From assembly GCA_024305405.1 (NCBI GenBank), contig JAKNDB010000068.1, forward strand, positions 10,525,501 to 10,589,500: 64,000 nt of DNA. The letters run 5' to 3'. The stretch comes from Dirofilaria immitis (taxonomy: Eukaryota > Nematoda > Chromadorea > Rhabditida > Onchocercidae). How positions within the stretch are numbered: position 1 is the stretch's first letter; each line of letters opens with the position of its first letter. This document shows, piece by piece, positions 52,601-64,000 of the stretch. The notes beneath the pieces are model-generated. The model was not told the DNA's origin, searched no databases, and saw nothing but the letters and a program-made list of their open reading frames with translations. Both the position numbers and the translations under genes were made by a program.

Positions 52601-55600
52601 ATATCTTTACTTTATGTTTTAACAAAATGACTACTTTCATGGTTCTAAAATTGACCCTCGACACTAACCAAACGTTTACTTAAAATTTATCCTTCGATTA
52701 TGATGAAAACAGGAATTAAATTCTTATGTTTCCAATAACTTATCAATTATGTATTTTATAGAAATTCAAATTTCATCTTCTTAACGAACCATTGTTGATT
52801 ATTAGTCTGTTCAATAACTGATGTTGGGAAGAACCGAAGAAGTTAGTGATAAGATAAACAGTAGAGAATCCATTATATAAAAATCACTTGCGAAATAAAG
52901 AACACATCATCTTATCTGGTGATGAGTATTCACATTGTACAAAAGAAATATTTCTTCCTTATACAAAGATTCTCACATCTGTTAGCTAATCTCTAGACAA
53001 TTATCTTATTTATAAATCTCACATACAATAATAGTAAGAAAGCCTTCAAATCTCTTACAAATATAGGAATACTGCTTCTAAGAAAATAATTCCCATGCAA
53101 TTTCCTCTTGAAATAAAAACTGGGGATAATATTGAAACCCAATCTAATATATATCTTTTATGATTCGTTCTATGGGATTTCCTTTTATCAAAACGATTGG
53201 TCTTCCTTGTCGTAATCTATTATCCATTTTAATTTATTCTCTATTTACTGCATTGCATAGTTCAATAATCGAATTACTGAGTAAATATTTCCCTCTGATT
53301 CCTCGCGATAATTAACAACAAAACAAGTTTTTCTACAATTTTATCAACAAGTATAACCTCAATTAAGCTTTAACTACTTATTCTCCACATAAAAATAGAT
53401 AAAATGAAGAAACCTTTTGAGTGAGGTCACTTTCGAGCACAAAACAAGTACCATCCGTATAAGCTGAACTATTGTGGTATCGTACCAGTGGTGCACAGGC
53501 CTAAAAGGAAGAATGAATTATTTGTTAAAAGAACATGTAAATCAAACTGCCGAATTGTCCTAATCAAAGGCACTGCAATTATTCTATTTGCTAAATTATA
53601 TTTCAATTTTAAGAATTTCATTTCTAAGAATAGCTCCTTTACTAATCAACCATTCTAGGTGGAGGTAAAAAAGGGAAGATCTTCGAAATGTACATCATAA
53701 TTTATTGAAGTGATTTTCGACAACTAAATACGCGGTGAAATGATTTATTTCATCCTCAGTCTACCGTTCCTCAACTTTATTAATCACGTCTCTTTTTGAT
53801 TTCAAAAAATTTTAAAGAAGTTGAGATTTAGTACCATAGCCATCCCGTTTGGTATTCCAGCACTCGCAACCACTGATCCTAATAATTGCTTATTTTTGCC
53901 TTGATAATGTAACTGTCGTCCAAGTACAGTATCGACTGGTTGATGCATCTCATTGATAGTACCATATTCAACATTTTCTTGTTGACACCATTCGGAATTT
54001 GCGGTAGCACTCGCGCCATTACTAAAATAAAAGAACAATTTAACAGCATCAACTAAATTAATTCAAGAATGTCTGCCAACGAAAACCACATTTTTAAAGC
54101 AGTCAGTAAATCGTCAGTAATCGAAATTGATAATTGATCTCTCTCGAACATTATAGGAAATCAATTCAAAACAGTGAAAATCAAAATTGATGATTTATCA
54201 AATTTTGTGCTAAAATGTTATCTGAAAATCCTTCAAATAAAAATTTTCTTTGATTTAAAGATAAAAATTGAAATTTTTATCTTTAAATCAAATCTTTTCA
54301 GTTAATCAGTTATTTATCTGAACAGTTGTTACATACACCACAATGTAAAGCACATTTATTCTTATTATGAAATATTCTTAAAAAATTGGCCTTTGCTTAA
54401 ATTGTCCAGCAGAAAAAGTAAATGTAGTAAGTAATAATATTTGCAGCAATAATTTCAGTTAGCATTGATGCAAAGTGTTGGAAAGAGTTCAGTCATTAAC
54501 ATGCTTATGATTTTAACACTTTTATCTAAAAAATTATTTCAAATTTATTTCAGTCGCTCATTGATCAGCATAAATGCAAATAAGATTCTTTCCTAATCTA
54601 TCAAAGAGTACTGAGATATCGATATCATCGAAAATTTTGCTTGTCGCATGAGTGACTTAATCCGAATTTCTTTATCTCCACCATTGCGTAGAATTTAATA
54701 AGAACTGTGAGAAGCCTATCTTTATCTTTCAAACCACTTACATTATATATAGTAAGGTGTGGCAATGTTTATTTTTACCGCTTTTTTGCAGCTCAACTAA
54801 TAAAAGTAGAAATCAGTAAAACCATTTAGAATATAAAAAGCTCCGATTATGAAAATTCTTAAATTTATTAAAAATACCCGTAAAATTTCAACTCAATTTT
54901 TTTCAGGCTACAATAATTTAATCATATTTTTTTGTTGGAAAATTTTCGCTTTTATAAAAGTTCGATACAACATGTGTATCATTTCAAATGTATGAATATC
55001 GGATGGAAATTAAGATTGCTAATTTTTAATAACATTTATCAAATTTCTTATTTGACAATGTTTAACAATATGTATTATATTTGATAGAATTAGTAATAGA
55101 AATGGATTACATTCATTATGCTCTCGTGATAATCATTGAGAACTGAGTCATGATTATTTCAAAAGTTATAGAATTGAAAACCGCGAAAATTAGAATGATT
55201 TTTTTGAAGCTGCACTGAAAAAATAAAAAAATGTTTACAAAGGATCTAATTATTAAAATATTCATTAGCAAATATTCATACCTTTAATAATACCAAAAAA
55301 AAAACCTAATAATAAATGTGATACGCTAAACGAATAATATGATAATCACATTATTGTTATAAATAACTTCCAAATCGTATCATATGATAATTAGTGAGAC
55401 ATACAATTTGTAAGGACAGGCGAGAAGATAATAATTGACACAGAACTTGTTCTAATCATTTATAACAATAAAAACAAGAAAAAGAACTACTACATACCAC
55501 TCAATGTCATCCGAAAGAAACTGTTAAGTCACCCGATAGGAATCGGTAATGTGAATCCATTTTTTCTTTAATTGAAATTTAAACGATCTTAAAATCAACT

Positions 55601-58600
55601 CAACCAGTGAATAACGATTACCTTTGGGTATAACGTGCTGTAATTGAGCATGAATATACAGCTCCTGCATGTTCTGTGCCTGGTTGACCTGATTCGGCTT
55701 TTGGGGCACCAACGAGGATTCTGGAATGCACAATTTACAGATGAAAAATCGTGGGACCTAATACATTTATAGTGTCAGGATGGTCATATTCCCATTTCAA
55801 CATGAAAAGGTCATTTAAGTTCATTCAGTTTTCAACCATTTATCGAATATGTAAATGTGTTTGAATTCACTGCCATGCATTATTTAATGTTTCTTCACCA
55901 AGAAGAAATTTTTTTGAAATAAATTGCGTAAATAAATTTGATATCTTCACTGTGATGTTCAATATCAATTTTTCCTGCAAAAGATTCATTTTGTTTCCAT
56001 AACTGTTAAAAATTAATTGCATAAATTCATATAGATTAATTTTCTAACTTATTTCAAATAGCTTCATTTAATTCTATAAATTTTTCCGAATTATTGATTT
56101 TTACAATATTATAAATATTCAGTTGCAGATTAATTTGTCGCATTATCATTGCAACCTTTGATTCATCTCTTATTAAGCAAAAATGCAAATTTTTCGAGGA
56201 AAAAATATAACGCCTATTTCAATAGCAAGGGAGAATGACAGGAAAAGCTATTCATCGTATTGGTGTACAATGTTTGCAGAGAAATGAAATCCTACAATTA
56301 AAGCGATGAATAATGAAACATATCATTCTTGTTTTTGTGTACATGTGCACACGCTGAAAAAGTTCGACGGACGATAGCTCAATAAGCACTGTTGGCCAAT
56401 TTTTATTAAAGGAATCGACAACAAATATTTTACACTGTTTTTATATTAAAAGAAAAAGAGATCGATAATAAAAAGTTTTTATTAAAGAAATCGATAACAA
56501 ATATTTTGCACTGTTATAATAAAAACTATAGCAAGCGTAAAGCTCAAATATTCACCATTGATTTGATAAGATCTGTGCAACTTATCAGCAATCAAAAGAC
56601 AAAAGACTATCTTTCAGATATTCTGGACCGTTTGATTGCTTCTGGAAGACCCACTGGTAATTTCTTTGTGCAGCGGTGTCCAGTAGTAGAAATACGAAAA
56701 AGTCATGGTGCTTCTCATATGTCTTTTTAACTTTGCTCATATAATCTGGACACAAAGTTGCTTTTTCTTCACTTTTCTCGACAAGTCCAACACGGCACTT
56801 CAAAAGGCATCGTGTTGGATGAGTGCATAGCCTTAGGACTAGAAATTCGATAATGGTTATTTCGCCTATTCAGATAGCTATTAATAGCATTTCTTCGCTA
56901 TTAGAATGTTGAATTCATTCATTAATTGGATATAAGTATTGATATTCCATAAATTTAATTTCAAAATTCTTTACTTTCAAGTTTAGACAAAGTTTTGCGA
57001 AATCGCTGAGTGAGTTCAATGCAAAAATTATTTTGGTATTAGACACAGAACATTCATGCCAATATGTAGAAAATACCATCATTTGTTTTCCTTTTCCACT
57101 AATGTGTAAATATAGATTTAAACTTTTTTGATGATCAGATAAAATTTTTAATTGAAAATTAAGAGAAAAGGACAAAGGAATAGAATAGGAGAACTTTGTG
57201 ATAAACTATTTATCACTTCTGATGGTGCACCTATAACATCCTGAAAGTGGCGTCACGATACTCTTCTCTCCCTATTTTTCGATTTTTTTTCCCTTCTCTT
57301 TGAATCATCTTTAAACCCCCAACCATTTAACAGATATTTGCTAGTTGGGACGCTCAAAATTATGAAAGTTAGATAAGATTTTTAGAAACAAATAAAAAGC
57401 CGAAAAATATTATCAACATTTCGTCCCATGATTGCAAGAACACACCAAAGACCATGATTCCTAATGTGAAAAAGAGAGAAATCATTCCCGATATGAAAAT
57501 GAGTGAATCACAATGTAAAGCATGATTTCTAATGAAAGAAGAGAGACCTTTTCATAAATTTTTAAAATTTTTATATTTTTTTCCAAAATTATCAATTTCA
57601 TGTCCTTCAAAATATATGCCATACTGCAGGAGATAGAAAAAAGCCAACGATAAAAATTAATTGGATAGCCAATTTTGACGCCTCACAATTTCAATTTACA
57701 TTATACTCTAACAATAATGAAAAAGAATTTCCCAATAATTCCGCCAACTCTTGTGAAGATTTCTTTTATTACGAAAATTTATGATCTAATATAATCGAAC
57801 AATAATTTTGTTTGATATATTACCTCAGAATTTTCATCGCAAAATTTGATAACATTCCGACAAGTACTCTTGAAGAATGCTCAAAAGTAATCAAGCATGA
57901 ATGGCAAAAATGAATAGCAACAAAATAAGATGGATGTCAGACCAATCTAATCCCGAAAATAATCATGGTAGACACTGCTGACTACGTTTTTATATAACTA
58001 TATAAAGTTTCAAAAATTATCAGAGAAAAATATGATCTAAGTATATAACCTATCATTCTGTTAAAAATCTGCAACTTTTATGATCTCGAAAGGTTTAAAA
58101 CGTAAATTAGGTAAAATTGCTTATGTCCTAATGGATCAAAAAATATCCAATAATATTCGTACAAAGTTGGGTAATTTTTCTGCAAAAAGTGAATATAAAA
58201 TTTTATTCAGTAACATCTGTAAGAGATTCTTAGAAATATTAATATTCAAAGATTCAAACTACTGTCAATTCAAAGAAATTCTATTTGAAATTTCAAACCT
58301 GTCACAAAAATTACTCGCACTTCAAATGAAAATATCAAAAATATTCGCTTTTTCTCGGAGACGACAGAAATTAATAGAATATGGGTTCAGAATAAAAAAA
58401 TGGATATGACTTATATAAGTCATGACAATAAATTAGTGACAAGCAAATATTTTAAATCTAAATTCAAAGGCTGAATTGCTAAATTATCTAATGAATAATG
58501 ATATTTGATTGTTAGTGGCCAAATTTTGCTTTACGCAGCATTAAGAATAACAAATAGAATCTTAGTCATTTCTTAGCCAAGCAGTAGTAATAAGCGCAGA

Positions 58601-59519
58601 AAATTGATCCAAAGGATGAAAACATTAAATGATGATGATATCAATTCTTCAATCATCGATAAGCATGTATGGTTAAAAGAGAATGCCAAATTTAGGGATG
58701 CCAATTCTTAACTACGATTCTTTGCACAAAATCCATTATAGTTTCCAAATTTAAAAATGTTTTAAATTGATTCGAAATTCGTCATAACAAATGATTCCTA
58801 TTACTAACTTTCTCGATGAAAGGAAAAGAATTGTCCACTACGAAACGTTTTCCATCATAATTCTCTCATTTTCCATTCCTAACTTATTTTCAGAAAAGAA
58901 TAATTATTCAACAAAAAGAAGGAATGAATGAAATAATTCAATTCAAAAGAATAAATTTTACTTTTATTTGCTGAAAATAACAAAAAAGACAAAATTCGAT
59001 GAATTCGAGATAAAATAATTTACATTGCAATTGGAGGAATTGAGATTTTGAAGCCGAATTAACTTCTATTTGGATGATACCGTGATTTCATTTCTTAATC
59101 ATAATTTTGAACCATTTTACTTCCTCGCTTTATCCTACTGAATCCAAGTTTTCCTCAACATTTAAAAAGTTAGTTCATCTAGTTTTTCTTTATTTTTTTG
59201 ATCTTTGTTCTCGAAAATTCATGCGACATTTCGTCCATCAATCATTTTTCATCTCTCACCTTCTTCTTCAAGCAACTTTTCAATCTTTTTAAAAATGAAG
59301 AACAAATGGGAAAGGGAGAACTTACACAGGAAGATTTTCTTTGAAATGCTCGGCAACAGAAAAGCCAAAATATGAATTATTTGGACCAATTTTATAGATT
59401 GGTGCATGAATATCCAAATTAAATGATAACACCACTGAGCAGTAATAATAATAGATGAGGTAATAAACCATCGTCCATCGTGTCATCAAATTAAATAACG
59501 CTAACATAATTTTAGACAT
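43607..59519 (-). CDS. ina-1: Integrin alpha chain, laminin-binding type (INA-1-like)
   Basis: Twenty-one exons: 59326-59519 (ATG, signal peptide ending VVLS), 55622-55720, 53835-54021, 53414-53500, 52052-52167, 51164-51356, 50092-50307, 49718-49947, 49343-49443, 48929-49182, 48533-48631, 48012-48143, 47721-47876, 47346-47425, 46930-47167, 46541-46734, 46055-46178, 45700-45975, 44607-44710, 44133-44252, 43607-43930. With four 1-bp corrections they total 3528 bases, 1175 residues, normal for the family. Mature start [20 protein letters not shown] opens a beta-propeller with FG-GAP units and Ca-binding loops ([24 protein letters not shown]). Thigh/calf domains follow, then a dibasic REKR site, CFSVTCHF, a membrane span and WKCGFFKR. 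Propeller motifs (YSCSITA, HNEFGSC) and the YQAE tail match the alpha3/6/7 (INA-1) group better than PAT-2. By homology it pairs with beta integrin PAT-3 to bind basement membrane and anchor cytoskeleton. Confidence 0.93.
44820..45400. other. Integrin intron with a 33-bp direct repeat and a hydrophobic frame
   Basis: Within the intron 44711-45699, TACTTCCTTACTTATAAG plus the next 15 bases occur identically at 45128-45160 and 45349-45381. A minus-strand hydrophobic frame (44820-45011, [17 protein letters not shown]) resembles a receptor-like membrane segment but has no start, splice sites or family match. Confidence 0.6.
55721..59325. other. First intron of the integrin gene (3.6 kb)
   Basis: It is by far the longest intron in the gene and separates the signal-peptide exon from the propeller. 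It contains a 39-bp direct repeat (56401-56439 and 56477-56515, three mismatches, starting TTTTATTAAAG). Next to it is a segment open on both strands (56506-56803; minus reads [20 protein letters not shown]). There is also an ATG-initiated 109-codon plus-strand frame at 58080-58409 ([20 protein letters not shown]). Neither is recognised; nested genes or regulatory sequence are both possible. Confidence 0.4.
58080..58409 (+). CDS. Possible nested small ORF, Lys/Ile-rich, unknown
   Basis: ATG-initiated, 109 codons, inside integrin intron 1 on the opposite strand. The product is very basic (KRKLGK, SRRRQK, RIKKW) with helical heptad-like Leu/Ile spacing in the middle ([20 protein letters not shown]). 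An uninterrupted frame this long is uncommon in sequence so AT-rich, but amino-acid use is exactly what AT bias produces and no homologue is recognised. Confidence 0.2.
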   Translation: MISKGLKRKLGKIAYVLMDQKISNNIRTKLGNFSAKSEYKILFSNICKRFLEILIFKDSNYCQFKEILFEISNLSQKLLALQMKISKIFAFSRRRQKLIEYGFRIKKWI

Positions 59520-60159
59520 TTGCCCAATATTATTCAAAATTGAAAATTCTGCATAAAATCTCAGGAAAATTCCAGGAAATTTGGCAATATTATCAAGAAA
59601 AATCCGTTCCGAAGTCGAATAAAGGACAACCAGTAGAGGAGAATGAAAATTCTGAGATGATTGATATTTCTAACAAAAGATTTAGATTTAAAATTATAAA
59701 AAATTGAAGATGCTAGTAATATGGAACTAAATAACGACCACAATATAACTAATCGATGTCCAATGTCTTGACCTGTAAAATGAGCAAAAAGTCAAAACGA
59801 TTTAAGTAACCTGAATCAAAAAATCATCAACATCAATGTACTTTATATAATGATGAACAATGGATAAAGGCAATGTAATTCAAACAAAAAAATAGAAAAA
59901 AATTGTAATTCGATAATAAAATCTGAATAAAACAATGGAAAACTACAAAATCTATGGAGAATGTAATTTAATTTCAATTTATATTCACAAATTTCCCAAC
60001 ATTTTTTATTTTTCTAAGAGACACATTTACAACTATGAAATTGGTACCATTTATTTATTATATTACATCACAAAATCAATTTTTTTCCAACTTTTTAATC
60101 AAATAATATTCAAACTTGTACAGTTGGAATTTATTCATTAAAGGCAATTTATTATATAT

Positions 60160-60163
60160 ACAA

Positions 60164-60237
<74 letters not shown>

Positions 60238-60256
60238 ATATATATATACATACACA
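60160..60256. repeat. (CA)n microsatellite with TA flanks
   Basis: Long runs of alternating C and A interrupted by CATACA, bounded by TATATA. It gives a spurious Val/Cys-repeat frame on the minus strand. Confidence 0.95.
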
Positions 60257-60436
60257 CAAATGATTGCATAGACATATTCGAACTTGTACAGTTGGAAAAA
60301 ATCAATCGAGAAAATCTTTTGTGACAACAGTAATGATAAGTTGATGAGACATTAATTCAAATATCATATTCGCTTGTATTGATTTATTTTAAGAAGTATA
60401 AAGTTATTCATAAGTCAATAGTGACAATATATATGG

Positions 60437-60466
60437 ACATACACATACACATACACATACACATAC

Positions 60467-60497
<31 letters not shown>

Positions 60498-60525
60498 TAT
60501 ACATATATATATATATATATATATT
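60437..60525. repeat. (ACACAT)n and (TA)n microsatellite
   Basis: About ten hexamer units of ACACAT-type repeat followed by a run of TA. Confidence 0.95.
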
Positions 60526-61694
60526 TAAAACAACAATGCATTTCAAAGTGAAGCTTGCTGTTTTATTTATTTAATCGTTTGCAAATAAAAAAGTGAAGAT
60601 GAAAAAGAAATGGGTTATGTGTGGGTGTATATGAGGGAATTGAATGGTAAATGATGAGTGGGTGAATGGATGAAGTACACTCTACAAATATAAATTATTG
60701 GTGAGTGTGGTCAAACGTATACAATTTTGATTTTGTGGTTGCAAAACGTTAAATGAAAAGGATAATGGGACGAGAAAAGAGAAGGAGAAAGAGAAGGAAT
60801 CGACCACGGATGAATGATTATTGCATAAATAGTAATGACATAGGGTCATTCATCTGGCAAGAGACACTGCTCAAATGGGAGAACGAAGGAAGAAGGGTAA
60901 TTATTGCGGTTCTAAGGGTTTCACCAGAAGGTATTCCCATGTGATTCATATCGATGTCATGCATGATGGGTCTTGAAGAGGAGAGGAATGCATCTAATGC
61001 ACTTCTTCCTTCTACACACATTTTACGATTTTCACTTTTGTATATGACAGAAAGAACACAGCCGCTGGCTCTCTGCTGATATACAGAGAAGAGAAAGAGA
61101 GAACAATGGCAGCAATAAGTGGCCTGAATCTCTCCTTATCACTTTCTCTTGACCCCTAGAATGTCATTTATTTCATCTCCATGTGACCACTGGTTATTGT
61201 TGCAACTAACGACCACTTTGATCAGACGTGCAGACATTGGATGGGTACCATCAATGGACAGATAGATGATCATCGAAAGAAATTTATACGCAACGCATCA
61301 TTGCTCCCAGTAAAGAAAACTAGGCAATAAGGGAGATGCCCATGCACACACACACACATATATATACATGCACACACACACATATACACATATGCATATA
61401 CATATATTAGGCAATTACTATGGAGGGTCATGAAGCGAACATCTGAAGCGCTGGATGACATGGAGGCTCGAAGATATTTTTTTGAAGTGGCGGGCAGTAA
61501 TGAAAACTAACGAGCGTGGATCAAATATTCAAGAGAATATTCAAAGTATAACATATGAATATCTGGTTAAAGTCATACTGAGATGAGGACAATGCAAGCG
61601 TTTGTATACGTGAAAATAAATGGTAGTAACATCGGACAGAATCCACGGTTTGCTAAATCCAGCAACGAGTAGTAGTCATACAGTTGATTAATGT

Positions 61695-62030
61695 GAAGCT
61701 ACTACATGACCATTTGTTTCAGATTGCTCTTAACTTATATACGAAGCTACTAGATGACCATTTGTTTCAGATTGCTCTTAACTTATATACGAAGCTACTA
61801 GATGACCATTTGTTTCAGATTGCTCTTAACTTATATACGAAGCTACTAGATGACCATTTGTTTCAGATTGCTCTTAACTTATATACGAAGCTACTAGATG
61901 ACCATTTGTTTCAGATTGCTCTTAACTTATATACGAAGCTACTAGATGACCATTTGTTTCAGATTGCTCTTAACTTATATACGAAGCTACTAGATGACCA
62001 TTTGTTTCAGATTGCTCTTAACTTATATAA
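61695..62030. repeat. Seven-copy 48-bp minisatellite
   Basis: Units start at 61695, 61743, 61791, 61839, 61887, 61935 and 61983. They are essentially identical; the first has CTACTACATG where the others have CTACTAGATG. Because 48 is divisible by three, the plus strand stays open and encodes seven copies of LLDDHLFQIALNLYTK, an amphipathic 16-residue unit. The frame has no ATG at its start and no splice partner, so coding is unproven. Confidence 0.95.
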
Positions 62031-63244
62031 AGTCTATTGAAAAGCAGGAAATTTTATAATTTGAAGAAATTTCAACATCTAAGATCAATAAAAATGGTGT
62101 TATTTAAAAATGTGCAATAATTGTTATTTGAAGAAAAACGTTGAAAATGACATGAAAAGGTTAAATAGTATTTCACGGGCTAATAACTGATCTATCTTTA
62201 AGATCGCTTCTTCAATTTGCATGCAGTGGGAATACGATTGAAGAAGAAATTGAAAAGGAAGAAGGAAGAACACACTTAGCTTACAGCATATATTTTTATT
62301 TGAAATTGAATTATCAAATGATAACAGTTACGCTTACAACTTAGGAAACTTTGAAAATGACCAAAGGGATGGAACTCTTGCTTCGTTTGGTAACAAAATA
62401 TCTTTCTAATTATCATCCTATTTACACGATGCGGCAATTTTTGATTTTTATATTACTTCGACAAGAATGTTCATTGAAAAAGTCGCATACGAATATGATA
62501 ATCTTAACATTAGTTTCTGAGATAAGGTCATGTTTGTGAATTTGGCCTGAAATACTGAAATGAAAAGAGAATAGAGCAATGATGAGTACAGCTGGCTAAT
62601 ATTTACAGAGGCACATTAAGAGTGTCATATAGAAATTGTTTCAAAAATCCAACAAAACATATTATATTATTCCATATAACTTATCTCAGAAACTAATGTT
62701 AAAGTCAAATTAGGACAGGACAAGATGAAAATAGATAAAGTAATAAATAGAACAGGGCAGGATAGAAAAACGAGGAAAACAGGGCAGAAAATGGGAAATA
62801 AATTTACCATCAAAGATCTACAGTAATTGGTTTGCCCATCAGAGGTCTACAATAATTAGTTTGCTATGTCTTACTTGCATGTAAGTAAATTTAAGGCAGG
62901 ATTATTCAAAGAGTATGCATACAATGTGATATGCAAGCTGCTAATTAAATCATGTAACTTCTTTCGAATTATCGATTTTTATTCGCGGATGTGCGGTAGT
63001 TGAAGCATATTAATATCTGCATGTTAATTTTTGTACCGCAATAATCATCACCATATCACAGTAGAGAAGGTATATTTACTGAGCAAAGACAATTACTGAT
63101 TCTATTTATCGTCAAGGACATCTACAACTAAAGACAATGTTTTGGAGAATTAAATGACAGATAAAGTTGACAAATGTAATTCGAAAGAAGCTCGCTTCAC
63201 AACTATATTCTAACAGTGCATCAATTCATCGTAGAATCCATTCA

Positions 63245-63472
63245 TTAATTAATTCGATTCAGATGCTCCGCTAATCTCATTCGTTCTAATTCATTTTGTT
63301 GAAATTTTTCTATAATACATTTATTGTGTCCGACTTCTTCAAGTTAATCTATGAACATGCGGCAAATTTCAATGTCTTAATTAATTTCTAACCTCTGAAA
63401 GATGTCATCGAATTTTTCAAACTCCCACATTCCTTTTTCCCAGTTTGCAACCCTTTCCATATTCATTGGCTA
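63245..63472 (-). CDS. 3' end of an unidentified gene at the right edge
   Basis: Minus-strand exon about 63399-63472 reads NMERVANWEKGMWEFEKFDD then IFQR, between a TTATTAG acceptor and a GTTAGA donor. A second open stretch (about 63245-63334) reads VGHNKCIIEKFQQNELERMR then LAEHLNRIN and ends in TAA. Both are charged, helix-like and have good codon quality, but their splice phases do not connect cleanly with the sites I can see. The rest of the gene lies beyond the right edge. I do not recognise the family. Confidence 0.4.
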
Positions 63473-64000
63473 ATAACAACAAAAAATGTATATCATATTT
63501 TTAGCTATTACATAAAATTAAATTCATTATCTTGAATTGACACTAAAAAAATCCAATAAAATCTGTTAAAATAGGGTTGGCAGACGTACCATCGAATAGA
63601 ATAATAATGTGAAGACGTATGTGCTTGGTTGGAATTAATATAAATCGGAATGATTTGTGTCCGTCAAAAATTCGCTATGAAGCTTTTGTTAGTATATGCG
63701 TTGCATAATTAGAATCAAATTTGCATATCTAAAGCTATGGGAAATATTCGAAATTGAATTACCAATAAATGCGTTTTTGTCCGTTATCTATTTTTCAGGA
63801 TTGACAGGATTAAATGCTTGAGGAAAAAATTCAGTTTTAAACGACCTGCACAATGATTTAAAAATTTGGAAAAAATACTGATTTTTGAAAAATCTTTCAA
63901 ATCATCCATCATTCATTTTTAAATTTCAATAAAAAAATCGAAAAAAATCATTAGAATTAAAGTCTTTTCTCATGTTTAATCTACTGAATCAAAGGAAAGA

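Larger units (their letters stand above)
59520..63244. other. 5' flank of integrin gene, repeats, no supported gene
   Basis: This holds the integrin promoter region, then microsatellites (60.17-60.53 kb), a stretch richer in GC at 60.7-61.3 kb with short frames on both strands (none with splice structure), a further CA-rich patch at about 61338-61406, and the 48-bp minisatellite. 62040-63244 is plain AT-rich sequence. Confidence 0.5.

Noticed and set aside
60076..60327. Minus frame rich in Cys-Val repeats
   Set aside because: Translation of a CA/TG microsatellite, not a cysteine-rich protein.
61339..61406. CRISPR- or satellite-like array near 61.3 kb
   Set aside because: Only short CACACA/CATATA simple sequence without regular spacers; the genome is eukaryotic.

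Overview
The window is AT-rich nuclear DNA from a nematode. Genes are broken into many short exons with GTAAGT/GTTTGT-type donors and TTTTCAG/TTTTAG acceptors. Introns mostly run 100-600 bp, with one of 3.6 kb. The recognisable proteins are closest to nematode versions: an RPS-3 very like C. elegans RPS-3, a laminin-type alpha integrin, a TAX-4-like CNG channel and a GLD-3/BCC-1-like KH protein. Intron size and base composition suggest a clade III (spirurid/filarial-type) worm, but the species cannot be fixed from the sequence alone.

Layout, with every supported gene on the minus strand: 1-299, edge of a small Cys-containing gene; 4444-14044, Bicaudal-C/GLD-3-type KH protein in about 17 exons; 16473-20922, complete 12-exon CNG channel alpha subunit; 23141-23875, small secreted-type Cys-rich protein; 28426-30398, complete five-exon rps-3 with a box C/D snoRNA-like element in its third intron; 34091-37434, one or two poorly resolved membrane-protein genes, with a decayed copy of one exon at about 31.6 kb; 43607-59519, complete 21-exon alpha integrin (about 1175 residues after correction); 60.1-62.03 kb, microsatellites and a 48-bp minisatellite; 63245-63472, 3' end of an unidentified gene.

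The genes do not form a pathway. They cover adhesion and morphogenesis (integrin), sensory transduction (CNG channel), post-transcriptional control (KH protein) and translation (rps-3). No operon is evident, because gaps between same-strand genes are 2 kb or more.

The most striking pattern is that exons of three unrelated, conserved genes are each exactly one base short, most often in a 4-6 base A run (T run on the + strand as given). Restoring one base recovers conserved sequence, splice phase and total length divisible by three. This looks like systematic homopolymer under-calling in the assembly rather than pseudogenes, and it will mislead automated gene calls. Also notable are a 13-bp tandem duplication in the CNG S4-S5 linker, the snoRNA-like element, the minisatellite and the duplicated exon relic. 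I did not find a convincing new multi-gene system.
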